64,000 nt of DNA from Rhynochetos jubatus (Eukaryota; Chordata; Aves; Eurypygiformes; Rhynochetidae). Both the position numbers and the translations under genes were made by a program. This document shows positions 27,336 through 39,815 of the stretch, in pieces; the first letter of the stretch is position 1, and each line of letters begins with the position of its first letter. The stretch covers positions 35,186,357 to 35,250,356 of the forward strand of contig CM050690.1 of assembly GCA_027574665.1 (NCBI GenBank), written 5' to 3'. Below the pieces are notes generated by a model. It was not told the DNA's origin. It did no database searches and saw nothing but the letters and a program-made list of their open reading frames with translations.

Positions 27336-27361
<26 letters not shown>
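27336..27361 (+). repeat. A26 homopolymer
   Basis: Twenty-six consecutive A. On the minus strand it is a T26 tract followed by AG and a short Lys-rich open stretch (see findings). Avian CR1 elements do not leave poly(A) tails, so it is not a CR1 tail. Confidence 0.9.
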
Positions 27362-27366
<5 letters not shown>

Positions 27367-28206
27367 TGTTTGATTCATAGAAGTAAATAAAGGATACAGT
27401 AAGCTTTTTCTTATTGTGGTATTCAGAGCTCAACTTCTGAGCTTCCTTCCCTCCTGTTCTTTACTTGGCCTCTTCCCATATTTTCATCCCGTTTCCCTCC
27501 TGCTGGTGCCAAAGGACGCCTGTTGCTATCCCTCAGCAGAACTGTCGCTGTGGCTGGGCTTTCACATGCATGACACCAGCATACGCAGCTCTCCATGACC
27601 CTCCCCCTGCTATTTTCCACTCCTGCACCATTTCCTCCTTAGTACCACAGGGAACTGATTCAAGCTAAAATCCAACCCAGCAACTAAAGACAACTTTTAA
27701 CCCAGCAGCACTACAGCAATGGTTTTGATCACACAAAAAGAAGATGGTGTGCAAGCATGAAACCAGGGGCAGGAAAGGCCTAATAGTTTATTTTAATTGC
27801 CAAGCAGGTGCATATAGATCTAAAGGAAATGCAGAACTACCATATGAAATGATCAGGTCCTTACTACTTTTCAGTCAGCCCAATTCCACATAAATCTTAA
27901 GGTGCAATACAGACACTATTGTATTAACTGGGTTTTTTACACAGCTTTTGCAAACTGGCACGAATTATACCAGTTTAAGCATATTTATACCAATAACACT
28001 GTGTCCAATGATTGTCAGTCTGTGTCAATTGTATCACAAGTTATGTAGTTGCACTGAACCTGCCCCCCAGAAAACCCACACAAATTCACTTTCTGTGACT
28101 GAAAGGCATCAGACTACCCCAGGCATCTGAATGGTTTGCAGACTTCTTCCATAAAACAAACATACAAGTTTGTACTTCCAAAAATTTGCTGATTGAGACT
28201 GTCCTG

Positions 28207-28309
28207 TCAAAAAAACCCCAAACAAACCAAAACAAACAAACACAAAAAAACAAAAACCAAACCAAACTAACAAAAAAAAACAAAACAAACAAAAAAAAAA
28301 AACCACCAA
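28207..28309 (+). repeat. A/C-rich low-complexity (AAAC)n-like run
   Basis: About 100 bases of A with scattered C, mostly AAAC and AAACC units, no G. Confidence 0.9.
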
Positions 28310-28423
28310 ATCCATCCCTCAGCAGCCTTAATTTTTGACACCCAAGGTTTGTAAGTACTAAGGGAAATATTAATGACTACTTCTTGTAGACGAGTTCTGC
28401 TAAGAGAAGGTCCTATATAGGTT

Positions 28424-29850
28424 CATAGAATGGTTTGTGTTGGAAGGGACCTTGAAGATCATCTAATTCCAACCCCCTTGCCATGGGCAGGGACAAATTC
28501 CACTAGACCACATTGCTCAAAGCCTCATCCAGCCTGGCCTTCAACACTTCCAGGGATGGGGCACCCACACCTTCTCTGGGCAACCTGTGCCAGTGCCTCA
28601 CCGCTCTCTCCAGGAAGAACTTCTTCCTGATATCCAATCTAAATCTCCCTGCTTTCAATTTAAACCTGTTACCCCTTGTCCTAATACTACAGGCCCTTGT
28701 AAAAAGTCCCTCCACAGCTTCCTTGTAGGCCCTCTTCAGTTACTGGAAGGCTGCAGTCTCCCTGAAGCCTTCTCTGCTCCAGGCTGAACAAACCCAACTC
28801 TCTCAGACTTTCTTCACAGGAGAGATGCTCCAGCTCTCTAATAATTTTCATGGCCCTCCTCTGGACTCACTCCAACCGGTCTATATCCTTCTTATGTTGA
28901 GGGCCCCACAGCTGGACACAGTACTGCAGGCAAGGTCTCATGAGAGCAGAGTGGAGGGGGAGAATCCCCTCCCTTGACCTTCTGGTCACGCATCTCCTGA
29001 TACAGCCCAGGATACAATTGGCTGCCAGCACACACTGCCAGCTCATGTCCAGCTTTTAATCCACTTGAACTCGGCCTTGTTGAACTCCATGAGGTTGGCA
29101 GTGGCCCACCTCTCCAGCCTGTCCAAGTCCCTCTGGATGGCATCCCTTCCCTCCAGTGTGTTCACTGCACCACACAGCTTGGTGTCATCAGCAAACTTGC
29201 TGAGGGTGCACTCAATCAAACTGTCCAAGTCACTGACATGTTAAACAGTACCAGTCCCAATACCAATCCCTGAGGAACACCTCTCGTCACTGGTCTCCAC
29301 TCAGACACTGAGTCATTGAACATCACTCTCTGAGTGCGACCATCCAGCCAGTTCCTTATCCATCCAGCAGTCTATCTGTCAAATCCATGCCTCCAGTTTA
29401 GAGACAAGGAGGTTGTGCAGGACAGTGTCGAAGGCTTTGCACAAGTCCAGGTAAATTACATCTGTTGCCCATCCTCTATCCACCAAGGTCATGACCCCAT
29501 CATAGAAGGCCACCATATTCATCAGGGACGATCTACCCTTGGTGAAGCCACGTTGGCTGTCACCTATCACCTCCTCGCTCTCCATGTGCCTTAGCATGGT
29601 TTCCAGGAGGATCTGCTCCATGATCTTGCCAGGCACAGAGGTGAGACTGACTGGTCTGTAGTTCCCCGGGTCCTCTTCATTTCCCTTTTTAAAGATGGGG
29701 GTTATGTTTCCCCTTTTCCAGTCAGTGGGAACTTCACCAGACCACCATGACTTCTTGAATATCATGGATAGAGCTTTTGCAGCCCCATCCACCAGTTCTT
29801 GCAGGACCAGCAGATGTATTTCCTCAGGTCCCAGATTGCTCTGTGCGCAC
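28424..29850 (-). mobile_element. CR1 LINE, antisense, 5'-truncated
   Basis: Starts with the CR1 3' end (CATAGAATGGTTTGTGTTGG) and extends through the RT on the minus strand: [20 protein letters not shown] at 29043-29228 and the N-terminal RT at 29379-29792 ([56 protein letters not shown]). Several small deletions (for example near 29,060, where the KCKVLHMG segment is missing) break the frame. It ends around 29,850. It is well preserved and helps to align the other copies. Confidence 0.9.
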
Positions 29851-32800
29851 CACTAGCGCAACATCAAATACACCATGTGTGTAAAGAACATTGCTTCCTC
29901 ATCTAGAACAGCAACCTTAGTTTAAATATATTTTTCTACAGAAAACAAATTAAATTGAAATTAGCAAATGATGCCTGCTTTTTTAATGTTGTTTTATTTA
30001 ATCTTTTGCTTTTGTCCTCTCCTGAAGTAAGGAAACATCTTGCTAAAATATACTTCCTTTAAGATACTCAACTTTCTCATCAACCATCCCTTCCTTTGCC
30101 ACTACCAATTTCTCCTCCTCTAACAACCTCTTATACTCCCAAAATGAAGTCAGAAATGCAGACACACATATTCCCAATATCAGACCAACACAAAATATTA
30201 GCTGACAAAATATTAGAAAATGCCTCCATCACAATAAAAATTTGGTTTGCTTACTTCCAACACAGAACATCTTTCTTAAACTTTTATAAATATATAAACA
30301 GGTATAATACAATATATACAAAATGAATGTATTTCTCAGGAAGATCTAAAGTGGTAAATTACACTGAAGACATAATACTGGATTTTAAGATTCAAAACCA
30401 TTTCACAAACTGAATCTTCATAAACAACATTGACCAGAGCATTTAAATATGTTTGTTAAGATTATCAAAACCTTAATATTTTTTCTGATCACATTTTCAT
30501 GTATCTGCAGCTGAAACAAACATTTTTGAACAAAGCTTCCCTCCGCAAAGAAGCAGCAACAGAGGCTGCAATATTTCTATCTACAAGACAATGGTCTTGG
30601 AAGAGCTCCATCAACATGTAGAATAACATTGAAGCCTTTCACATTCTGTTTTACAAGAATAAATTACTATTAGAAAAGTATAATAAACACGGATAAATAC
30701 ATGGCCATGCTGCATTCTGTACATTTACTTCAGTCTATGCAGACTGATTAACCCTACTTGCATATGGATACTTAGCTTTGAGTATTAACAGTTATCTCAC
30801 TTCTTAATTTTTGCACACATACCCAGAGCCTAATTTACTGGTTGTTACAAAGGCCACTACAATGATCTCATTAGATCAAACTAATTCCCAGTTCTATTTT
30901 TCAAATAGCAGAATTGGAAGAATGATCACTGAATCAGTTTAAATGTAACTGGGAGAAGAACAGTCACCTAACGTATTATCTGACAGAAGAAAGCCAGACT
31001 TTTTTTTTTTTTTTGTCTTATGATTAGTCACCTACCATCACCAATACGAAAGACAGTAGATGATACAGTGTTTTTCTGGAGAGAGAGGATTATTTCACAC
31101 CAGAGAGAGAGGATTATTTCGCACTGTTCTCTCTTATTTTACATTTTAAAAGATTGTAAACTATGTTCAACTACGCTAGTATTAGAAAATAACAAGGTCA
31201 TAAATAAAAACTAATCTAGTTATTAAAAACATCATGTAGCATCAACGTCCTTTCATGAATAGCAACAGACCCTGTAGCTAAGATATCTGCATTTCTCCTA
31301 CTTTGGCTTTGCTTGCACTATCAAATGTGATCACATTATTGTATTCAGCAGCTGATGTCTGTCAGCTTCGTATCTGACCACTTGTGAAACAAAAAGTAAA
31401 ACTGATTTCAGTGCTCCTGTACACCTTAACATATATTTTGAAGTGGTGTAACACTTATTTTATATAGGCCCTTGACACTCGTGTGCTTGGCAGCATAGTC
31501 TTGGTAACTCAAGGGTATTTTTCATCAATGTCTGCATTCAAGCAGTCTATCTGTAAGTAGATTCCAGGCAATGCACGTTTTCACAACAATGTATCTACTG
31601 GATGATTATTGAATGTTTTAAATTACAAGTAGATGCTTATTTACGTTTTATATTTAATGACATTTTCTAGTTTGGGGAAACTGTATGAGTGCAATTACAC
31701 TAATAGTTGATACCAGGGGGTAAACTATCTAAGCATGTGCTTAGGTAGCCAGTGGCAGTGGAGCTGCTAAGTCTGTTTTCCTTTACAGTACGTGCCAGAT
31801 TTGTGATTTAATAGCCATAATGCTTGCCTGTATTATATATATGGTACATATCTATTAAATGATGATTGCATTGTAATTGTAAATATTAAAAGAATTTGTC
31901 CTAAATGCAGAAAAGTCAGTTGTGACTATTTAGCTTGTGATTACATTTATTTACTAAATGCTTTCAGCGGAATAGTACATTTCCTCTTAATAATCATAAA
32001 TCACACTCTCTTCCATCACAGATTCTTTGAAAATATGCATATTTTCACCTGAGTATTTTAAGATATTTATAATCCAAAAGAATGCTTTGTGAATGTTGTG
32101 TTTCTGACAGTACTTTAAAAGTGAGATCTGCTGCAGTTAATGCTACGATTGCCTCATACTTGTCCTGTAATTATCAACATCATTACAGAAAGCCCTCGAT
32201 CTCTTGTGCAGAAACAATAATCTGCCCTTTTTTCCCCCTTACATTGGCTGTTCTCATCCAAGGACAAAATTCAGAATTACCAAGGATGAAAACACAAAGA
32301 AATCATGTTACATGTCAGGGTGGTCTGTATCAGCCAAGTTAAATGTATAGGCTGTCTGTACTAGGAGCTAAGTGCTTCTAAAAAGGCTAAATCGCTGGAT
32401 AGGGAGATGCTCATTCAGTTAATAAGAAGCATTAAGTACTCAATGTCTCCCAGCTCCCACCTCCACCTACAGATAAGGTGCTTAACAGAGCCGAAAATTA
32501 GATGCTTTCAGCCACTTGGATTGAAATTCCTACTGCTTTTTGAGTAGCCACAGAATTGAGGCAAATTTCTTTGCTACAATGACCTTGCAAGAGCGCCCTC
32601 AGGAGATAAGGAAATACCCTTGTCCTGAAAGGCCTCTAGTCTGTAACTCCTTCTATGAATGTGTCTCTCAGTTCATCCAACTCAGTTAATCTCTCTGGTT
32701 CATGCTGTACTACTGATACAGATGATATTTTGTTGAAATAACTACAGTTTTGTCCTTGAAGATAGTGGAAAACATAGATGTTTTGGTATTTATCTGCCAC

Positions 32801-32989
32801 AAAACAAGAGGCTGTATAGTGTCGCTGCTTTTTAAGTAGTACTGTCCAGTCAAACAAGTTATATTCTTCCACCATCCACACTGCCAATACAGTAAAAGGT
32901 ATTAAACTGTGTCAAAGCCAGCATGAGCTGTGATTTGTATTACAGTATGAAACTTATGATGCAGTCCTTCTCCTAAGTAACTTAAAGCT
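29851..32989. other. Intergenic, no gene seen
   Basis: AT-rich, no recognised gene or interspersed repeat. A 24-bp imperfect duplication is at 31079-31126. Confidence 0.5.
31079..31126 (+). repeat. 24-bp tandem duplication
   Basis: Two adjacent copies of GAGAGAGAGGATTATTTC plus six bases (31079-31102, 31103-31126), differing by three bases at the end. Confidence 0.8.
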
Positions 32990-35105
32990 TACACAGGCAA
33001 TACAGACACCGAAAGAAGTAGGTGATCCAGAAGTGGGTGACAGGAAAAGCTCTGCATGACCTGTCACTCACAAACAAGAAAAACCTGAAGATGGAAAGGC
33101 TGAGGGACAGTCCTGGCTGCAGTGAACTTGACATTGTGTTGTTTTAAATACTCAGAGAAGTGAGCGAGTTAAATCCCTGAGCTTCACAATATCTGACTGC
33201 AGTTTACATAGGGATCTACTTGGATCCAATGGGAGACCGCCCCGGTAGACAGAAAGGCCCAGGGTAGTGGGTTGCTTTTCAGGATAACATCTGTGAAGCA
33301 CAGAAACAGTTCAGAAAACCAAGCTGCTGCAGCAGGACACCAGCACAGATGGGCAGGCACCACTCACTGAGCTCAGATGAGATAAAGGAAGCACATGGAG
33401 GGAACTTCAGGAAGAACACAGGGACACTGCTCAAGCATGTATGTATGAGAAGGGAAACAAACACGCCTCCTGTAAGTGCATCGGGAGCAGAAGGAAGACT
33501 GAGAAAAATGGAGCTCACTGTTCAGTGAGAGCAGATACCTACTGACAAAAGACACAGAAAAACTGAAGTACTCGATGCTTTTTTTCACCTTGGTTTTAAC
33601 TGGTTAAGGTCTGCTTTCTGGCCTTCCATTTCTCTGAGCCTACTAACAGGGTTAGCAGAAAGGTAGTACAACCCACTGCAGGGGACAGGACAGGGAGCGC
33701 AGCCATCCTGACCAGAAAACCATTGCACATGGAGGGGTCAGTGCCCAACACCACACTGAATCACACCTCCAGACATCCAGAGTGGCCTTCAGGCAGCCCG
33801 GAGTCACAGAGACTCCTTGGCTGCAGGACAGACTTGGCCAGCACACACTGCCAGAGGAGACGGCGGGTATCTCCCACATAGTGACAGACATCATGCCACC
33901 TGGGTGGCCTTGCCTGTTATGTAAGTGTTATGATGATCGGCATTTTAAATGGTACTTTAAAGAATCCAAGTGTCTTCTTACTGAGATCATACATACCAGC
34001 ATCTCCCGGTGAAAACGGACTACTCTGCCCTTCGGACACATACAACTCTCCATGGGACGAGACGGGGTGCTGCTGAGGGTGTTGGCTTACATCACCACAA
34101 GGCCACATTATGATATTGCAAAGGTCACAGCTATCAGGAGGTTCCTGATGACTGGGAAAAGGCAAGTGTCACACCTGTCTTCAGGGAGGAGGCTCCAGGG
34201 AATTACCAACTGGGCAGCCTGACCTCAGTTCCAGAGATGAGAGCACATTCTCCTTGAACCGTAGGCACCTGGAACCCAGGCATGAAGGAGATGGTTCCTG
34301 ATGACTGGGAAAAGGCAAGTGTCACACCTGTCTTCAGGGAGGAGGATCCAGGGAATTACCAACTGGGCAGCCTGACCTCAGTTCCAGAGATGAGAGCACA
34401 TTCTCCTTGAACCGTAGGCACCTGGAACCCAGGCATGAAGGAGACGGTGATGGGGAACAGCCGGCATGGGCCTACCAATGGCAAGTCATGTCTGCCCAAC
34501 CTGATTCCCTCTAGGAAGAGGTTTCTCACTGCTTAGGTAAGGGTCAAGCAGGGGACAAGCTACCAGGCATGGTAGGGAGGGGGTAGGGGAAGGAAAGAAA
34601 GCAGTCAGTGCTACAGAACCAGTACTGCATGGTACACATGGACTGACAGAAACTTCCTTAAGTTAAACAAAGGCCAATGCAATGTCCTTCAACTCAGCAG
34701 AAACAGCCCCTTACAACAGGGCTGGGAGCCAACGAGTTACAAAGCCTGGCGGAGTAAGACCGTGTGTGACCTGGAGGACAGGCTGAACCTAAAACAGCAC
34801 TCACAACCAAGGTCACAACCTTGCGGTGATAACGACCAGACACCAGCATCTATCAGAACAGCACGCAGGTCCAAGAAAGCGAGCTGCCTTCTGCTTTCAG
34901 CGCTTGTGAGACTGCATGTGGAGTACCGTGTCCTATTTAGAGTTACCTAGTGCAAGAAAGCCACTGGCACAGTGAAGCAGGCGACTGGTAGATGTCTGCC
35001 AAAGGTGGTCAGGGAGCTGGAACCCTAATGCCACTCCCTGGAGAGGATGAGAGAACTGGGCTTGTTGAGCCTGAAGAGAAGGCTAAGAATCAGACAGGAC
35101 AAATT
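32990..35105 (+). mobile_element. Very decayed CR1 LINE, sense
   Basis: Isolated phrases keep CR1 order in the plus direction: GATGCTTTTTTTCACCTTGG near 33,578 (start of the RT region), DWEKASVTPVF and GNYQLGSLTSVPE (34,153-34,240), LSALVRLHVEYRVL near 34,900, then AGAACTGGGCTTGTTGAGCC at 35,050 (3' region). No frame survives, and the left boundary is uncertain. It contains the 153-bp duplication at 34141-34446. Confidence 0.6.
34141..34446 (+). repeat. 153-bp tandem duplication, two near-identical copies
   Basis: Copies 34141-34293 and 34294-34446, each starting GTTCCTGATGACTGGG and ending CATGAAGGAGAYG. I see about two differences between them (GAGGCTCC/GAGGATCC and GAGATG/GAGACG), although the surrounding CR1 is very decayed. 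The duplication is therefore far younger than its host. Confidence 0.92.
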
Positions 35106-36090
35106 CTAACAGCAACACACTGCAATTTTGTCCTGTTAGAAAACACATTGTAAATAGGGAAGAAAATCCTTAAGGAAAAAAAGATTTACAAGTGACACAC
35201 TGTATGCTACACATATGTTTAGATGAGAAGATGATTTGTAGGAAACTTCTACCTGTTGTTGAATTAAAGAGTTGCAATGTCAGGCTGCCCTTAACCTCTC
35301 CTTTGCTGTCATTATTGCTGTCATTATGGTCCTTCTTGGACCATAACGCAGAGAATTGCATCTGAAATGAGAGGTACTATTTACATTTTGAAGTCCTTTC
35401 TGTCCTTTCCTCACAGAAAAATACATTTAAATTTGCATGCCAGCAGATAACTCTGAAGTGCTGTGCTGTAAGTCACTCTTCCCTCCCTATAACTAAAAGG
35501 TTAAATTTATTACTTTTTTATTCTAATCAGAAATTCTTGACATTATTCTAGCAAGACATTAAGAAATAGGACTTCATATTTATAGCCAAATGTAACGTTT
35601 ACTGTTCCATCTAATCCTGTTTCATACGCAGATACTGTGAAAATTCCTCCTACTGATATGACCTGAAATATTTTAATTATTTCAGTGTGAAGTCACAGTA
35701 TTGGAGCAGTACAGCGTATCCTTTAAGAAACCCCTTAACATTCCTGACTGATACTTTATTATGACAGTATCTCAACTAACTGTTTCTTCCTTAGGACACT
35801 GCTTTCATTCAACAAGGAAGTTGCTGGGTTATAATGACATGCATCGTTGTGGCCAAGCTAGTAGCTGGCAGGATCAGGCTAGTCCTCAGCTGTTCTTGCC
35901 AGCCTAGTTCATTTGGAAACCTGACACATTCTTTGCTCCAGCTACTGCCTTGTTCTACAGTTTGAGAGAGAATACCTCTAGAAGTAGGGCACAGCAAAGT
36001 TTCTGAGAACCTTCTTTTTTCTACTACCTTGCCTTAGTGACAGAGCTTTTAAATGGGATGTTCTGATGCAGCTACCTGGCACTGTGTTTG
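35106..36090. other. Intergenic, no gene seen
   Basis: AT-rich, nothing recognised. Confidence 0.5.
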
Positions 36091-36096
36091 GCTAAC

Positions 36097-36807
36097 TGAT
36101 GGGGTTGGCAGAAAGAACACAGACACCAAGTTAAAGTTGAAAAGAGAAACTTATTTACTACAGTCTAAACCAGCAGGCAGCATAAGCAAGGTAATGCATC
36201 TCTCATCACTACATAAAGTTACTAATAGTGACTAAGAAAGATACATCACCAATTGCCCTAATACTTTACCATCATCCAGATCCGCACATCAGCTGGGGAG
36301 CCCCTGTCGCAGCGGGGATTTGGAGAACCTGTCCCAGCAGTTGGGAAATCCTACGTGGTGCATCGTAGGTGAGGCTGCAGTCGCTGAGAGAGGGTCCAGC
36401 TTTTATACAGTTGAATAAACAATCTTTGAGACTCCACATGTGGCAACATCTGACATTCCCCCCCCTCCTTCCATTGGATTTCACCTGAGGCCTGACCAGG
36501 GCAGAATCCAAAAGGGGTACCTATAACTGTTTGGCTCAGACAAGGCTGGACATCTGGCTGTATGGCCTTGGTAGTCTGTCTCTACATAGATGTTTCACCC
36601 TTCTAATGATTATATTTTATCTAAGCTTCATTCTCTGCTAACGAGCACACACATTCCACCAATGATCAGTGGGTACTACCACAGTCACTTCCCATACTGA
36701 TATGATGCTGGTTGGGAGATTCACTCAGAAGTCAACTTGGCTCAAGGCCTATGACTCAGGCCTGTTTGAGGCCTATAATCTAGGCATTTTTATATCACAC
36801 TGCAACA
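36097..36807 (-). mobile_element. Solo LTR of an endogenous retrovirus, antisense
   Basis: On the minus strand this 711-bp segment begins TGTTGCAGTG, ends CCAACCCCATCA and has a TATA box about 400 bases in. It is bounded by GCTAAC (36091-36096) and GCTAAT (36808-36813), a 6-bp target duplication with one change. Six bases suggests the alpha/beta-retrovirus-like (ERVK) class. It is unrelated to the other two LTR types here. I see no gag-pol beside it. Confidence 0.72.
36400..36407 (-). promoter_or_regulatory. TATA box of the solo LTR
   Basis: TATAAAAG on the minus strand, followed by the GC-rich AGCTGGACCCTCTC and then a probable R region toward lower coordinates. Confidence 0.6.
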
Positions 36808-36813
36808 GCTAAT

Positions 36814-39800
36814 TTATTGTTTTAATTTTCTTTAATAACTGTAAGAAAGGCAGGAAGAGTAAGCTTTCATCATTATTACAGTATCAGAGTCATTGAGTAA
36901 GAACATTGTAGGTTTCATACCTTAAAACTGAGTTAGTTGGAGGTTTCCATTGTTATCAGCAATGAAAAAAAAAGCAGTTTGTTTTTCCCATTAGTATGAA
37001 AACACTCCTAAAGAACACAGCTTCTGAAACTGTACAACCAGATACACTGCCGGTGCAGGTCTACTCAGCAGCTGAAAGAATGTTAGCAAGAAGTGAGTTT
37101 GTAAAACAGCACGGAGGACAGAAAGAGGAGGAACTGCTTTCTGCTAGCCTGCTACACATAACTTGTGACAGCAGCTGCCACAATTGCCTTCAGCAGCTCG
37201 TACAGGAATTCTGTTGCACACCCCAACACGAGTGTGGCCATACCTCTGCTCCCGATCACACCATGGCCAGCTGGGGTTGCAGGCTGTTCTCCGAATCCAG
37301 GCTGTAAGAACCCATCGCCTGAATGACTGCTACATGCACTGCTGCTTGGCACACTGAGGCCGCACACACACGCTACATGCACGCAGCACCAAAGCGCCAA
37401 GACTGGCAATAGAGAAGTTAGTCCGAGAGCCAGTACAGTGGGTAAGGCACGAACCAATGCCTGCTACACACAGCCACATCTGCCATCTTCTGTGTGACGT
37501 ACTGCTCTTAACTAAGCATGCTTTCTCAAAATCACCTTATTTCATTCCTTTTCTTGTCTGAAAAATTATACAATGTTTGTCATTAATTCCAAAAGCTAAA
37601 CGCAGATCTGGAATCATTGTATCCCAGAGAAATGCACTGAAGCATCTGCAGAGCAATCAAGCTCTAAACACCTGCAGTACTGAGATTTACCTTCCTGCTT
37701 GCACCGGGGAGCAGGCACAGGAGTAGCCTTCCAGGGAAGAACATCCTGAAAATGAAGACAAGGACAATGGGTGGCTGGGAAGAAGGAAAAGCCAGACAAG
37801 TAACAGTGTTTTAAGGCAGGAGGGGAACAGGAAGAAGACAAAAGACCCATGAACTTATTTTAGCAGAGATGACTAAACCTTAACGCAAATGCAGAAAAAG
37901 AGGGGCAGGTGTGACTTCATCAGCTGAAACAAAGACAACACTTAATTTAATTCTACTTAAGCACTTTGACTGACATTCCTCTCGCCTTGGACAAGTAGAC
38001 TAAAATCTGTGTATTATCCATTTAGCTTGAACTTTAAGGACTTCGATCCTTTCACACAATAAGGCCAAAATTTCAAAGGAAATGTCCACAACCCATCATA
38101 AAAGCAATGTTTCTGTAGAGCCGCACTAAATTTTTACAGTGAGCTGTATTACTTTTTACAGGAATTACATGAGATAAAGCTTGGTCAGTTTCCTACCAAC
38201 AAGCAATTTTATTTCTGAAACCGTAACTAAAGATCCAACAATACAGGTTCCACACAGGCAAAACCTTTTGTTGTTACTGTTCTGAATGATGCACAATTCC
38301 CAACAGCCTCGGAAAATAAACCCAAAGATGACCCACAAGGTTATTGTTTGCTCAGGTTCTCTTCAGAGTGAGGAGGGAAAAGGAAGGAGACGAAGGAAAC
38401 AGACACAGGAATTTATGCGTTTCTAAACTGTAAAAAATACAGCCTAAAGAAGGCTCGTGTTTTGAGCCTGAAAAGGATTCCCCCTCCTCTGCCTTCCTCT
38501 ATTTTTATCTTACTTGGCAAATTACCCCTAATTTGCCTTAGGTCACTTGGAGTCTCAAAGGATGCTTCTCAATTGGGGACGTGGCAGTAGGGCAATACTG
38601 ACAGCCTCTCACAGCAATTCCCATCGGTCTAACAGACATTGTTCAGAGGGTGAAAAGACTCTGAAAACAGATACCAACAGTCCAACTGAAAAAACCCTCC
38701 CCTGGCTACCAATTTTACATTCTTTTTAAAACCTATCAATGCTGCGCAGACTTCTCCTGTCGTTGGCCCTCTACCCTGGCAGAATTTAAATTCTTCTAAT
38801 TTCAAAAGAAGGAAAAATGATGGAAAGAAGGAAAAGGAAGAATAAAAAACCCAACCAAATAGTTTCTGATACTCTATACAGTCAACAAGGTGTATATTTT
38901 TCCTTTAAAGCGACTATACAGCTTTCATCAAAGCTAAAATGAAAACTCCAGTATATTTATTTGTACACATTCTAAAACAAGAAATTAAAACAAACAAGAC
39001 CAACATTAAATATACATGTACAACAGCTTTGTAGCACAAGTATTTGATCACTTTGTGAAAAGGTTAAAGTCATAAGAGTTAATGAATACGGTTGCCTGCG
39101 AGGTCAAAACTGTTAGCAATGATTAATATTGACACGACAAAAAACAGATTCCCCATACATTCTAATAATTCTTTTCAGTCAGTGATTTTAAAATATGTGG
39201 CTTTTTTTTTAATTTTAAAAAACATACAGCATTTAATCTCATTTATGTATAGGGTTGTTTCCTCCTTCCCCCCCACCTGAACATTTAGAACAAAAATCTT
39301 TCATTTCTCTACACATCAGGTTCTTGAACACTGAATATATATTTGAGTTTCACATTGCCATAGTCAGAAGTGCCTGCATTTAAACAGTAATTCTTCATTT
39401 AAATTTACTCAATCACTTTTCTCCAAGAAAAGACTAATAGTCTCCTATAACCAGCTTTGAAAAATCAGGTTAAGTAATCATCCTTGAAAAAGTATAGTAA
39501 CAAGATGGTTAATTTGTTGTTATCTACTTCATGACAAATTCTGCTACTCCAGATATATAGTCAAGGACGTGAAGAATTTTGCAGAAAGAAAATGATACAT
39601 GAGTATTTTAAGTGAAAAGAGAAATATTTGAAAACTTATTGTGGTGATAGTATTGAAATAAACAAACGGATAAGTTTCACTCCAACAGCTCATCTCCTCC
39701 TCTCACTTTCACATTATTTTTCCTGATAAAGACATACCACTTTAACTTTCAACAGTCCTTCAGGAGAAATTGGACTTAAATGTTTCCCAACGTACAGCCT

Positions 39801-39815
39801 GCGAGTTTGCACGTG
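36814..39815. other. Intergenic and RMI1 3'-flanking sequence
   Basis: The part next to 39,816 must include the RMI1 3' UTR. A GC-richer patch at ~37,000-37,480 has overlapping frames on both strands but resembles nothing I know (see findings). Nothing else recognised. Confidence 0.45.
38956..38961 (-). terminator. RMI1: Candidate RMI1 polyadenylation signal
   Basis: AATAAA on the minus strand about 855 bases beyond the RMI1 stop codon. Position is plausible for the 3' end, but other AATAAA and ATTAAA words exist, so this is only a candidate. Confidence 0.25.

Larger units (their letters stand above)
26056..28423. other. Intergenic, with simple repeats
   Basis: No gene recognised. It holds an A26 tract (27336-27361) and an A/C-rich low-complexity run (28207-28309), listed separately. 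Confidence 0.5.

Noticed and set aside
1..39815. SLC28A3 exons expected beyond RMI1 by synteny
   Set aside because: No frame resembles a nucleoside transporter; in human the gap is large, so it is likely outside the window.
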